Part shown: piece after piece, positions 1-8,402 of the stretch
Position numbering within the stretch: position 1 is the stretch's first letter
Layout: each line of letters begins with the position of its first letter
NCBI GenBank assembly: GCA_964388965.1
Contig: CAYMCP010000004.1
Span: 13,547 to 77,546, forward strand
Reading direction: 5' to 3'
Length of the DNA: 64,000 bases
Source: Albibeggiatoa sp964388965
GTDB taxonomy: Bacteria > Pseudomonadota > Gammaproteobacteria > Beggiatoales > Beggiatoaceae
The notes under the pieces: model-generated
The model's database searches: none
What the model was told of the DNA's origin: nothing
What the model saw: the letters and a program-made list of their open reading frames with translations, nothing else
Made by a program: the position numbers and the translations under genes

Positions 1-1094
1 TAGCCTGTATATTCTGCACTTGGACGAATTAAACGATTATTAGCACGTTGTTCCATCACATGCGCCGCCCAACCACTTACACGCGACATGACAAAGATTG
101 GTGTAAATAATTTAGTTTCGATGCCCATGAAGTGATAAGTGCTTGCGCTGTAAAAATCCAAATTAGGGAAAATATGTTTTTGTTCCCACATTGTATTTTC
201 GATTGCTTCAGAAATAGCAAAAAGTTTGTAATTACCAACATCTTCACCCAATCGTTTAGACCATTGTTTAATCACTTTATTACGTGGGTCAGATTCACGA
301 TACACCGCATGACCAAAACCCATAATTTTATCTTTACGTGCTAGTGCGTCTAAAATGCCTTGTTTAGCTGCCTCTGGAGAATTAAATTTTTCAATTAATT
401 GCATCGCCGCCTCATTTGCACCGCCATGTAAGGGACCACGTAACGTACCAATACCTGCGGTAATAGCTGCGTAAAAGTCAGACAACGTTGCTGTACAAAC
501 GCGACAGGCAAACGTTGAAGCATTAAATTCATGCTCTGCGTATAAAATTAGAGAAACATCCATACAACGTTTATGTAAATCGCTAGCCCGTTTACCGTGT
601 AACATGTGTAAAAAATGACCTGCAATTGTATCCTCTGTGCTGTCCTCTGTATCAATGCGCACCCCTTCCTTAACAAAACGATACCAATAGCATAAAATCG
701 ATGGAAATATGGCTAATAAACGGTCAGCAATGACACTTTGTTGTGAAAAATCTTCTTCTTGCTCTAAAGTCCCTAGCATGGAACACGCTGTACGCATAAC
801 ATCCATAGGATGAGCATTTGCTGGTATATTTTCTAAAACTGTTTTGAGGGCATCGGGTAAACCACGCATGGTTTGTAAACGTTTTTTATATGCGCTAAGT
901 TCTTGTTTATTAGGTAATTTGTCGTACATTAGCATATAAGCAACTTCTTCAAACGTCGCTTTTTCTGCTAACTCCTCAACATCATAGCCCCGATAAGTTA
1001 AGCCAGTATCTTCCTGACCCACTGTACTAATGCTAGTCTGACCTGCTTTTTGACCACGTAGACCTTCTGTTGTTTTCTTAGGCGGTGTCGTCAT
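1..1094 (-). CDS. prpC: 2-methylcitrate synthase, C-terminus cut by window edge
   Basis: Condenses propionyl-CoA (or acetyl-CoA) with oxaloacetate in the cytoplasmic 2-methylcitrate cycle. About 364 codons are present and the frame is still open at base 1, so roughly the last 10-20 residues are missing. The citrate-synthase catalytic triad is visible: His223 in GPLHGG, His262 in GFGHAVY and Asp313 in FPNLDFYSA. The short form starting with LRGQKAGQT after about 12 residues, and its position 89 bp downstream of prpB, favour methylcitrate synthase over the longer hexameric GltA. The start is the ATG at 1092-1094. prpD or acnD may lie beyond the window edge. Confidence 0.9.
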   Translation of the reverse strand, partial: MTTPPKKTTEGLRGQKAGQTSISTVGQEDTGLTYRGYDVEELAEKATFEEVAYMLMYDKLPNKQELSAYKKRLQTMRGLPDALKTVLENIPANAHPMDVMRTACSMLGTLEQEEDFSQQSVIADRLLAIFPSILCYWYRFVKEGVRIDTEDSTEDTIAGHFLHMLHGKRASDLHKRCMDVSLILYAEHEFNASTFACRVCTATLSDFYAAITAGIGTLRGPLHGGANEAAMQLIEKFNSPEAAKQGILDALARKDKIMGFGHAVYRESDPRNKVIKQWSKRLGEDVGNYKLFAISEAIENTMWEQKHIFPNLDFYSASTYHFMGIETKLFTPIFVMSRVSGWAAHVMEQRANNRLIRPSAEYTG

Positions 1095-1183
1095 GATATG
1101 CCCTCCGTTAGTAGCATGATGAATTTTATTTCATTATACAGTATGTAAAATAAATTAAAATAAATTTTGAATGGCGAAGAAAA

Positions 1184-2065
1184 TTACATTTCTTTATTTT
1201 GATTAAACAATTGATCTAGTTTTTCTTCGTAACGGTGATAATTGAGTACATCGTATAATTCAGTACGGGACTGCATTTGATCAACGACTTCATTTTGCGT
1301 ACCTTTGGTGCGTATCGAAGCGTAAACTATTTCAGTGACTTTACTCATTGCACGAAATGCAGAAAGTGGATATAACGCTAAGCTTACACCAACTTCATTG
1401 AGTTGCTCTACGGTAAATAATGGTGTTTTACCAAATTCAGTAATGTTAGCTAATACTGGTGCATTAACTGCGCTGGTGAATGCTTTGTAATCTTCTAAGG
1501 TGCATAGCGCTTCGGCAAAAATCATATCAGCACCGGCCTCAACGTAGGCATTAGCACGTTCGATAGCAGCATCTTTTCCCTCATTGGCAAACGCATCAGT
1601 GCGCGCCATAATCACAAATTGATCATCAGTTTTTGCATCAACCGCGACTTTGACACGATCGACCATTTCATCTTTGGAAACTAAGGCTTTATTGGGACGA
1701 TGACCGCAACGTTTAGCTTGAACTTGGTCTTCAATGTGTATTGCAGCAACGCCTGCATTAATCATCTGTTTAATTGTGCGAGCGATCATAAACGCAGAAC
1801 CCCAGCCAGTATCAATGTCTACTAGTAAAGGTATGTCGGTTGCGTCGGTAATACGTCTTGCATCTTCAACGACATCATTTAATGTAGTCATTGCAAGATC
1901 GGGTAAACCAAAAGAAGCATTTGCAACTCCAGCACCTGATAAATAAATCGCTTTAAAACCAGCACGTTGTGCTAATAGGGCAGAGTATGCATTAATTGTT
2001 CCAATGACTTGTAAAGGCTTTTCCTCAACTAATGCCTGACGAAAACGTGCGCCTGCTGAGTTCAT
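1184..2065 (-). CDS. prpB: methylisocitrate lyase
   Basis: Cleaves 2-methylisocitrate to pyruvate and succinate in propionate catabolism. The 293 residues match the family length. The catalytic cysteine loop is KRCGHRPNK (Cys120), and the metal-binding DxD lies at Asp83/Asp85. An AAGGGG ribosome-binding site precedes the ATG. It is transcribed with prpC on the minus strand, and no regulator gene (prpR) is adjacent in the window. Confidence 0.95.
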   Translation of the reverse strand: MNSAGARFRQALVEEKPLQVIGTINAYSALLAQRAGFKAIYLSGAGVANASFGLPDLAMTTLNDVVEDARRITDATDIPLLVDIDTGWGSAFMIARTIKQMINAGVAAIHIEDQVQAKRCGHRPNKALVSKDEMVDRVKVAVDAKTDDQFVIMARTDAFANEGKDAAIERANAYVEAGADMIFAEALCTLEDYKAFTSAVNAPVLANITEFGKTPLFTVEQLNEVGVSLALYPLSAFRAMSKVTEIVYASIRTKGTQNEVVDQMQSRTELYDVLNYHRYEEKLDQLFNQNKEM

Positions 2066-2394
2066 CTTGACACCCCTTGTGGTTATTTTTATATATAAGT
2101 TTATATGTATGGTTATTATAAATAATAATAATAGAATTGCAAATAAAATTTTTGCCCAATTGTCATGTAAATACTAGGCATTATGTTTTAGCAATAAAAT
2201 TGTTCCATACGACGCAACTCACATTGAGCAACCCCTGATAAAAAATATAAAATAACGGTAGACTCGTTTCACGGAACTAAAGATAGTATTTTGTAAAAAG
2301 GTAGACAATTTTAATTAATTGTTCGACAAGTGCGCTGTGTGTCATGATATTTCCTTGACAATCGAGCCACTTTTTTATAATGCAGGACTTCGAC
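2066..2394. other. intergenic region upstream of prpB
   Basis: AT-rich, with no convincing gene. It should hold the prpB promoter, but I see no unambiguous -35/-10 pair. It contains one copy of a 36-bp dispersed repeat (2260-2295), the other copy of which is at 38861. Confidence 0.5.
2260..2295 (+). repeat. 36-bp dispersed repeat, copy 1
   Basis: The core GGAACTAAAGATAGTATTTT is shared with 38861-38897, and about 33 of 36 bases agree by eye. In the second copy the repeat runs directly into the inverted-repeat end of element family A. Here it does not, so the sequence may be a target site or an older element end. Confidence 0.6.
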
Positions 2395-3159
2395 TTAGTT
2401 TTTCTTGCTAATACCTAGAGGTAATGCGGAACACTTGCTTTTTTGTGTGCTCGTTTTTTCGATGCTAATCATTTGAATATATGGGTAATAATTTCCTAAA
2501 AAGCTATGTTCATCATGTCCTCCGCCGTGGCTTGTTCCAACGCGGTTTGACAATTCTGATTTAAATAAACGATGGTAAAAATCTCTGTTAAACCAGTAAA
2601 CTAACAAAATTGGCAATGTAAAGAATAAAATATGAATTAAATTATTATGTATTGTTGCGAAAAAATAATAATATTCAGTTGGATAGTTCCTAACTTGCTG
2701 ATAATAACCAGAATAGATTTTAATATATTCCACACTATCATCCGTTAGTAAAGACCAGACTGATAAACTTGCTTTAGCCCACATCATTAAAATAATGACA
2801 GCACTTAAAATTGCGATTGCTACTAGTAAATCTCTATAACGAAATTTTTTTACTGCGACAAAAAAACCTAATAATAGTGGTAAAGCTATCGTATAATTAG
2901 TTAAATTTCCAATATGTGTATACCATACTTTTACTTTACCATCTTTAGGCTTACTTAGATAAAGTGTTGTTACTAAAATCCATTTATCACTATCTGTTTC
3001 TATCCGCGCACCGTAACGCTGATCAAAACTATGATTTAGCATAGGCGATACGACTGACATTGCAAGCGGCATGATAATAGGTGTCACATTCCACCATAGT
3101 ATTAAAAAGCATATAGTGAAAAATGTTGATTTCAGTAAATAATGACGTAAAGAGATCAT
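2395..3159 (-). CDS. exosortase H-associated membrane protein
   Basis: A 254-residue membrane protein with about four hydrophobic segments (roughly residues 12-35, 85-105, 110-130 and 165-190). A soluble segment of about 50 residues lies between the first two. It follows xrtH with a 4-bp ATGA overlap, the arrangement typical of exosortase H systems, where a companion membrane protein of unknown biochemical role is encoded beside the transpeptidase-like enzyme. I assign it from context and topology; no catalytic motif is visible. It probably acts with XrtH in the inner membrane. Confidence 0.75.
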   Translation of the reverse strand: MISLRHYLLKSTFFTICFLILWWNVTPIIMPLAMSVVSPMLNHSFDQRYGARIETDSDKWILVTTLYLSKPKDGKVKVWYTHIGNLTNYTIALPLLLGFFVAVKKFRYRDLLVAIAILSAVIILMMWAKASLSVWSLLTDDSVEYIKIYSGYYQQVRNYPTEYYYFFATIHNNLIHILFFTLPILLVYWFNRDFYHRLFKSELSNRVGTSHGGGHDEHSFLGNYYPYIQMISIEKTSTQKSKCSALPLGISKKN

Positions 3160-3662
3160 ACTAGGTTAAAATTTAAGCTTTTACGTGTAGATAACCATTG
3201 CAACCATACAAAAAATGTAGTAATAACAGATAAATGTAAAATTAGTATAAAAAAATATTCATGGAAAAAATTAAACATTTCAATGGATGCTATCCGACCA
3301 ATATAGAGTAGGATAATAATACGCAATATGTTGACAGTTTGCACAATAAGCAAAATAGCCAATCCACCAAAAATACGCATTTTCCAATTGGTTGGCACAA
3401 TAAAAAAAGCAGTAACTGATAACCAAGTTAAACTTAACGCATTACATGAGGAAGTCACTTCTAGCCCAAAATAATTATGTGTACCATGACGTAAAATTGT
3501 TTGCTCTAAAATAACAGTATTATCAAAGAGATGAATAACGAATATACTCAACTGCACAATCATTAAATTTAATTGTTGCTGCAAATCATTCGTCACATCT
3601 AAGCTAAGTAAGCTCAGTCCTAACAAAGTAATGAAAAAGTATAGTAAAATGAATTTTTTCAT
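3156..3662 (-). CDS. xrtH: exosortase H (XrtH-type protein-sorting protease)
   Basis: A polytopic inner-membrane cysteine peptidase of the exosortase family, which processes C-terminal sorting signals on exported proteins. The 168 residues fit the short single-domain class. The conserved residues are present: Cys73 in SSCNALSL, Arg114 in NILRI and His134 in NFFHEYF. A GAGGG Shine-Dalgarno lies 8 bp upstream of the ATG. No substrate with an obvious Pro-rich/hydrophobic/basic C-terminal tail is encoded in this window, so its targets must lie elsewhere. No EPS glycan cluster of the EpsH type is adjacent. Confidence 0.85.
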   Translation of the reverse strand: MKKFILLYFFITLLGLSLLSLDVTNDLQQQLNLMIVQLSIFVIHLFDNTVILEQTILRHGTHNYFGLEVTSSCNALSLTWLSVTAFFIVPTNWKMRIFGGLAILLIVQTVNILRIIILLYIGRIASIEMFNFFHEYFFILILHLSVITTFFVWLQWLSTRKSLNFNLV

Positions 3663-3685
3663 AATATAACCCTCAAATTATATAA

Positions 3686-4471
3686 TTATAAGTTAATACG
3701 CAAAAATTGTTCTGCTAATACAACAGGTTCTGTATTTTCAAAATCTAACTGATAATTTAAATGACGCATGGTATCAGCAGTTAATTTACCTTGTAAACTT
3801 TGCAAAGTGTGTTGTACAGCGTCAGGCAATGGACGCGCTAAAATTAATGCTTCATACGGCGGTAGAGCCTGCTTATTGTCTTCTAAAACGTGCAATTGGT
3901 ATTTTTCTATCCGCGAATCAGTTAAAAATGCCGTCATCACATCAATTTCGCCCACTAGTAATGCTTGATACATCGGGTCTGGCATGAGTGGTTTAATCTG
4001 CTTAAACGTTAATTGGTAAGCTTGATTTAATGCTGGCAATCCATCAGCACGCGCAATATAAGGTTCTGGACAAGAAAAAATTAAATTTTGCGCATGTTGA
4101 GATAATTCACTAATCGTTTTAATATTTTTATAATGATTTTTTGTTACTAACATAAAGTCATTGCTATAACCTAAGCGGGTTACGATTTGTAAATTTTGTT
4201 GGGCAAATTGAGTACAAATTGTGTGGTAAACTGTTTCAACATCCCAATTTTCTAGCACGGGCAAATTTAGGAGCGCATTATACGCAGTCCCTGAATACTC
4301 AACATACAAGTCAATTTGTCCATTACGCAACGCATTGATATTTGCTTCCAATTTGGGTGCGCTAATTTGAACATCAAAATTAAATCCTTGCATTTGTAAA
4401 GTTAAACCAATAATCTGCGCTAAAATTTTTTGTTCATTAAAAGGTTTAACGCCAATGCGAATTGTCTGCAT
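3686..4471 (-). CDS. OpuAC/OsmX-type osmoprotectant-binding protein, no signal peptide
   Basis: Resembles the substrate-binding component of glycine betaine/choline ABC importers. The motif DLYVEYSGTAYNALL (residues about 54-68) and the two-lobed layout are typical. At 261 residues it is slightly short, and it begins directly at the first beta strand (MQTIRIGVK) with no signal peptide or lipobox. No ABC ATPase or permease is adjacent; the upstream neighbour is divergent and the downstream one is xrtH. It could be a cytoplasmic or N-terminally truncated binding protein, or a sensor domain reused alone. Confidence 0.75.
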   Translation of the reverse strand: MQTIRIGVKPFNEQKILAQIIGLTLQMQGFNFDVQISAPKLEANINALRNGQIDLYVEYSGTAYNALLNLPVLENWDVETVYHTICTQFAQQNLQIVTRLGYSNDFMLVTKNHYKNIKTISELSQHAQNLIFSCPEPYIARADGLPALNQAYQLTFKQIKPLMPDPMYQALLVGEIDVMTAFLTDSRIEKYQLHVLEDNKQALPPYEALILARPLPDAVQHTLQSLQGKLTADTMRHLNYQLDFENTEPVVLAEQFLRINL

Positions 4472-4596
4472 ACATTATCCTTTGCGTTTGGTTGGTATAT
4501 ACCTAGTTTTAATTGTAAAATGCTTACAAAATAACCTGTATTTTTGTGCTTCAATTTGCAGCATTATTATAATTTTTTTCAAAGAGTTAATTAAAA

Positions 4597-5532
4597 ATGA
4601 ATAGTAAAGTTAATTACATGCTGTTAGGCTTGTTTATCATTATATTAGGTTTTGGCTTAATTGTGGGTATTTTATGGTTAAGCGTGGATAAAGATAACAA
4701 AAGTTATCACACTTATCAAGTGTATATGAATGAGTCTGTTTCTGGTCTTAATCTTAATGCACCAGTGAAATACAAGGGTGTAGAGATAGGGGTTGTTAAA
4801 TCAATTCAGTTAAAACTTGAACAATCTGCATCGGTGTATTTGTTACTCGATGTCGAGCAGACAATACCAATCAAGCAGGATACTTACGCTACTCTATCAG
4901 TAAACAGTTTGACTGGTATAGCATTTATTGAATTAGCCGGCGGGAGTTTTGACGTGCCATTGGTTCAACGCCAACCTGATCAAAATTATCCCGAAATTGC
5001 AAGCCGCCCGTCTCTCTATCAGCGTGTGGATTCAGTAATAAATCGTTTTTTCTCACAACAAAATAGTGAAGCGGTTACGGATAGTCTTAAAAATATACAA
5101 ATAATTACTAATATTATTGCAAAAAATGAAAAAAATTTAACGGATTTTATCCAAAATATCACCCAAACCGCTTACCATAGCGCGCAATTTTCTCAAGATT
5201 TAGCGACTCTCAGTCAACAAATTTCTCACACTTTGCAAGCAACGGAAAATAGTGCTAATACCTTGAATCAATTATTACAAACAAATCAGGCAAATATTCA
5301 GCAATCGGCTGAGACAATTACGCAAATTACGACAGAATTACATCGATTAAGCTCTAACTTACGCAATGATATGGATTTTTTAGGTCAACAAGCCGTGCCT
5401 GAAATAACGCGTAGCTTGAGCGAATTCAGCCAATTATTAGCCACAGCGCGGCGGTTGATTCATACCCTTGAATTGCAACCAAATGTGTTATTATTCGGCG
5501 ATACTAAGCCGAGCGAAGGTCCTGGAGAATAG
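4597..5532 (+). CDS. MCE-domain (MlaD-like) lipid transport protein
   Basis: A 311-residue protein with one N-terminal membrane helix (about residues 7-29) and a single MCE domain (about 38-115) containing the core GLNLNAPVKYKGVEIGVV. A helical C-terminal region follows, rich in Gln, Thr and Asn. Such proteins form hexameric rings that shuttle lipids through the periplasm and normally work with an ABC ATPase and a permease. Neither is encoded nearby. The next gene, 3 bp downstream, encodes the outer-membrane-type auxiliary lipoprotein of the same systems, so the two form an operon. mlaD itself is not assigned because mlaFE and mlaCB are absent. Confidence 0.85.
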   Translation: MNSKVNYMLLGLFIIILGFGLIVGILWLSVDKDNKSYHTYQVYMNESVSGLNLNAPVKYKGVEIGVVKSIQLKLEQSASVYLLLDVEQTIPIKQDTYATLSVNSLTGIAFIELAGGSFDVPLVQRQPDQNYPEIASRPSLYQRVDSVINRFFSQQNSEAVTDSLKNIQIITNIIAKNEKNLTDFIQNITQTAYHSAQFSQDLATLSQQISHTLQATENSANTLNQLLQTNQANIQQSAETITQITTELHRLSSNLRNDMDFLGQQAVPEITRSLSEFSQLLATARRLIHTLELQPNVLLFGDTKPSEGPGE

Positions 5533-5535
5533 TTT

Positions 5536-6129
5536 ATGTTACGCCTATTTTTTACCCCATTTTTTGTAATTTTACTCAGTTCGTGCAGTTTTTTAGCAGC
5601 CGATACACCACCCAAACATTATTTTATTGCAATCGATCCTGTTGAATTGCCTGATAATAAGGCGGAGGGTAAAACAATATTGGTTTCAATTCCGCAAGCT
5701 GCGTCTGGATTTGACACGTATCAAATGGTTTATATCGACACGCCGTATGTTTTAGAGCATTACCGTGATAATTTATGGGTTGATACGCCTGCACGTTTAT
5801 TGTTACCGTTAATTGTACAAAGTTTGGAGGCAACAGGTGAATTTGGCGCAGTTTTATCGGCTATATCGTCGCCAATTTTAGGGGAATTGCGATTAGATAG
5901 TGAAATTATCCGCTTGCAACACGAATTTTTAGAACAGCCTTCCAGAGTACGTTTTACTTTGCGGGTGCAATTGCTTGATATGACCAAACGAACGATTTTG
6001 GATACAAAATTATTTGATGTAACTGAAATTGCGCCTACGGAGGACGCGGCAGGCGGTGTTGTGGCGACAAATCGAGTAGTACAGGTGGTATTGGAACAAC
6101 TTGCTGAATTTGTAAAAACACAGTTGTAA
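5536..6129 (+). CDS. ABC-type transport auxiliary lipoprotein (PqiC-like)
   Basis: A 197-residue lipoprotein with a clear lipobox (LLSSC, lipidated Cys at residue 16) after a short hydrophobic signal. The mature part resembles the ABC_trans_aux family, whose members (for example PqiC) accompany MCE proteins and anchor them to the outer membrane. The start is supported by GGAG 8 bp upstream. Its spacing of 3 bp from the MCE gene implies translational coupling. Confidence 0.85.
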   Translation: MLRLFFTPFFVILLSSCSFLAADTPPKHYFIAIDPVELPDNKAEGKTILVSIPQAASGFDTYQMVYIDTPYVLEHYRDNLWVDTPARLLLPLIVQSLEATGEFGAVLSAISSPILGELRLDSEIIRLQHEFLEQPSRVRFTLRVQLLDMTKRTILDTKLFDVTEIAPTEDAAGGVVATNRVVQVVLEQLAEFVKTQL

Positions 6130-6302
6130 AGAGGTTTCACGAAAAAGTTTAGTTTACGCTTCCTGTGGCACAAAGCGCGTTTTACATATTGGTACAAAAA
6201 TATAACGCTTTGAATAGGTTGAAATTTTTATTTGAACTGTGTAAATCCTAATCGATAAGGATATATGGAGCTGGTTTGAAATCTTAGCCAATATGTTAAA
6301 AA

Positions 6303-6432
6303 TAGGAGTTACGCAGTTCATACGAAAATTTTACGCTATATTTGCAACTCACAATAAATCAGGACGCAGCGCGTCCTTGCTGCTTCCCAACGGAGACCAT
6401 TAGGACGAGGAAATTTTAATGTGATTGCCCTG
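6303..6432 (-). repeat. dispersed element family B, full-length copy, 130 bp
   Basis: Near full-length inverted-orientation copy of the element at 38917-39046. Both are 130 bp. The ends read TAGGAGTTACGCAGTT and, on the other side, the complement of CAGGGCAATCACA. The centre has two hairpins, AGGACGC/GCGTCCT and CCCAAC..AG/ATTAGG (degenerate here). It lies between the MCE operon and tRNA-Asn. Confidence 0.75.
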
Positions 6433-6509
6433 AAAAACCCTAATAAAAATTTAAAAATTGTTGACAACTGTAAATTACACCAATATAATGCGCGACTTCT
6501 TTTAGTGAT

Positions 6510-6585
<76 letters not shown>

Positions 6586-6599
6586 GATTCTACATATCC

Positions 6600-6980
6600 C
6601 CTCACAAATAATTCTTAATGCTTTTGCTTAGCAAATATTGCTTTTCATAACGAGCTGATTTTAAATTGATAGCTGCTGATAACTAAGTCTATTTCGACTA
6701 AAAATAATCTAAAATTACTACTGGTAGAGTTTGTCAAAAATGCTGTAAAACCTTGTATTCGAGGTGTGGCGATCTCATGTAAACGTTATGTTGAAAACAG
6801 CACAATAATACGTTAATCTCTTACCATACTCATCCGCAAAGCCTTCAAAGACCAAAACGCATACGCATAAGGTTAAAATGCTCAAGTGTTCAACTATACT
6901 TGGGAATCCCTTTGAGGGGAAAGATGTCAACAGCTTGTGGGTAATCATTAATACCGTTACTGCTACAATCAAGATTACTT
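6600..6980. other. non-coding region upstream of trpS
   Basis: About 380 bp after the tRNA with no gene I can support. Short frames exist on both strands but lack ribosome-binding sites and recognisable motifs. It presumably contains the trpS promoter. No T-box or trp leader peptide is evident. Confidence 0.4.
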
Positions 6981-6992
6981 GAGGGAACTAAA

Positions 6993-8204
6993 TTGAATTT
7001 ATCGAATTCGCAACGTGTGTTATCCGGTATGCGACCGACAGGAGCGTTACACTTAGGGCATTTACACGGTGTATTAAAAAACTGGGTTAAACTGCAATAT
7101 GAGCATCGTTGTTTTTTCTTTGTCGCAGATTGGCACGCATTAACTACCCTTTATGATGATACCAGTAAAATTTCCCCCAATGTTTGGGAAATGCTGATTG
7201 ATTGGTTAGCAGTCGGTATCAACCCAAACGAATCCACTCTTTTTATCCAATCTAAAGTACCAGAACATGCAGAATTACATCTATTACTGTCTATGTCTAC
7301 CCCATTGAGTTGGCTGGAACGCATTCCAACTTATAAGGATCAGCAGCAAAAATTGAAAGATAAAGATTTATCCACGTATGGTTTTTTAGGCTATCCGTTA
7401 CTGCAAAGTGCGGATATTTTAATTTATAAAGCTGGACTCGTCCCCGTTGGTGAGGATCAAGTTGCACATGTTGAAGTAACCCGTGAAATAGCACGACGTT
7501 TTAATTACATTTATGGGCGTGAGAAAAATTTTGAGCAAAAAGCACTGGATGCTGCTAGAAAAATGGGTAAGAAAAATAAAAAGTTGTATCAAGAACTGCG
7601 TAAGCGTTATCAAGAGCAAGGTGATGATAAAGCATTAGAAACAGCGCGCGCATTAGTTGAAAGTCAGCAAAATATCAATTTAGGTGATAAAAAGCGTTTA
7701 TTAGGTTATTTAGACGGTGATACTAAGATTATTTTACCAGAGCCTGACGCTTTGCTTACGCCAATGTCAAAAATGCCCGGACTCGACGGGCAAAAGATGT
7801 CTAAATCGTACAATAATACTATTGCGTTGCGCGAGTCGCCAAATAGTATAGAGCAAAAAATTCGTACAATGCCTACTGACCCTGCGCGTGTGCGTCGAAC
7901 TGACGTAGGCGATCCTAACAAATGTCCTGTATGGGATTTTCACAAAATTTATTCCAATGATGATACCAAAGAATGGGTAAAAAACGGTTGCACAAGTGCT
8001 GACATTGGGTGTATTGAGTGTAAACAGCCTGTAATCGAAGCGATATTGTCAGAATTAAAACCCATCCAAGAGCGTGCTCAACAATATATCGAAGACCCTG
8101 ATGCGTTGCGTGGTATTTTAAATGAAGGTTGCGAAAATGCGCGTACTGTTGCACGAGAAACGTTAGATGAAGTCAGACAGGTAATGGGATTGGTATATCG
8201 TTAA
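6993..8204 (+). CDS. trpS: tryptophanyl-tRNA synthetase, long form with central insertion
   Basis: Class I synthetase charging tRNA-Trp. The HIGH-type motif is GALHLGH (residues 17-23), and KMSKS is exact at 268-272. The start is a TTG at 6993 supported by GAGGGA 6-7 bp upstream; the N-terminus (SQRVLSGMRPTG) aligns with the family. At 403 residues it is about 70 longer than the E. coli-type enzyme. The extra length is a lysine-rich helical segment at about residues 157-245, between the nucleotide-binding half and the KMSKS loop. Similar long TrpRS forms are known in some proteobacteria. Confidence 0.93.
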   Translation: MNLSNSQRVLSGMRPTGALHLGHLHGVLKNWVKLQYEHRCFFFVADWHALTTLYDDTSKISPNVWEMLIDWLAVGINPNESTLFIQSKVPEHAELHLLLSMSTPLSWLERIPTYKDQQQKLKDKDLSTYGFLGYPLLQSADILIYKAGLVPVGEDQVAHVEVTREIARRFNYIYGREKNFEQKALDAARKMGKKNKKLYQELRKRYQEQGDDKALETARALVESQQNINLGDKKRLLGYLDGDTKIILPEPDALLTPMSKMPGLDGQKMSKSYNNTIALRESPNSIEQKIRTMPTDPARVRRTDVGDPNKCPVWDFHKIYSNDDTKEWVKNGCTSADIGCIECKQPVIEAILSELKPIQERAQQYIEDPDALRGILNEGCENARTVARETLDEVRQVMGLVYR

Positions 8205-8335
8205 TCGGAATACGATAAATAAGCTAAGAGCAATCACATTAAAATTTTAGCTGTTTAAAATTATTCCATAGTCAGCAGTTCTCAGTTGGGACAGGGAAAA
8301 TTCTTTCTATGACCACAAAGTTTAAAATGAGAATT

Positions 8336-8392
8336 GCTGATTGATAATTACTTACCATTCATTGATAATTAGCAACTGGTAATTGATAACGA
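8336..8392 (+). repeat. short direct repeats ATTGATAATT upstream of the YdbH-type gene
   Basis: Three variants of TTCATTGATAATTA/G (around 8336, 8358-8371 and 8379) lie just before the start codon of the gene at 8403. The same 14-mer is tandemly repeated upstream of carB at 31019-31067. The function is unknown; they may be slippage-generated or remnants of an element. Confidence 0.45.
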
Positions 8393-8402
8393 GGTTAGTA
8401 CA

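Noticed and set aside
6775..6972. 65-codon minus-strand frame upstream of trpS
   Set aside because: No ribosome-binding site or recognisable motif; likely chance.
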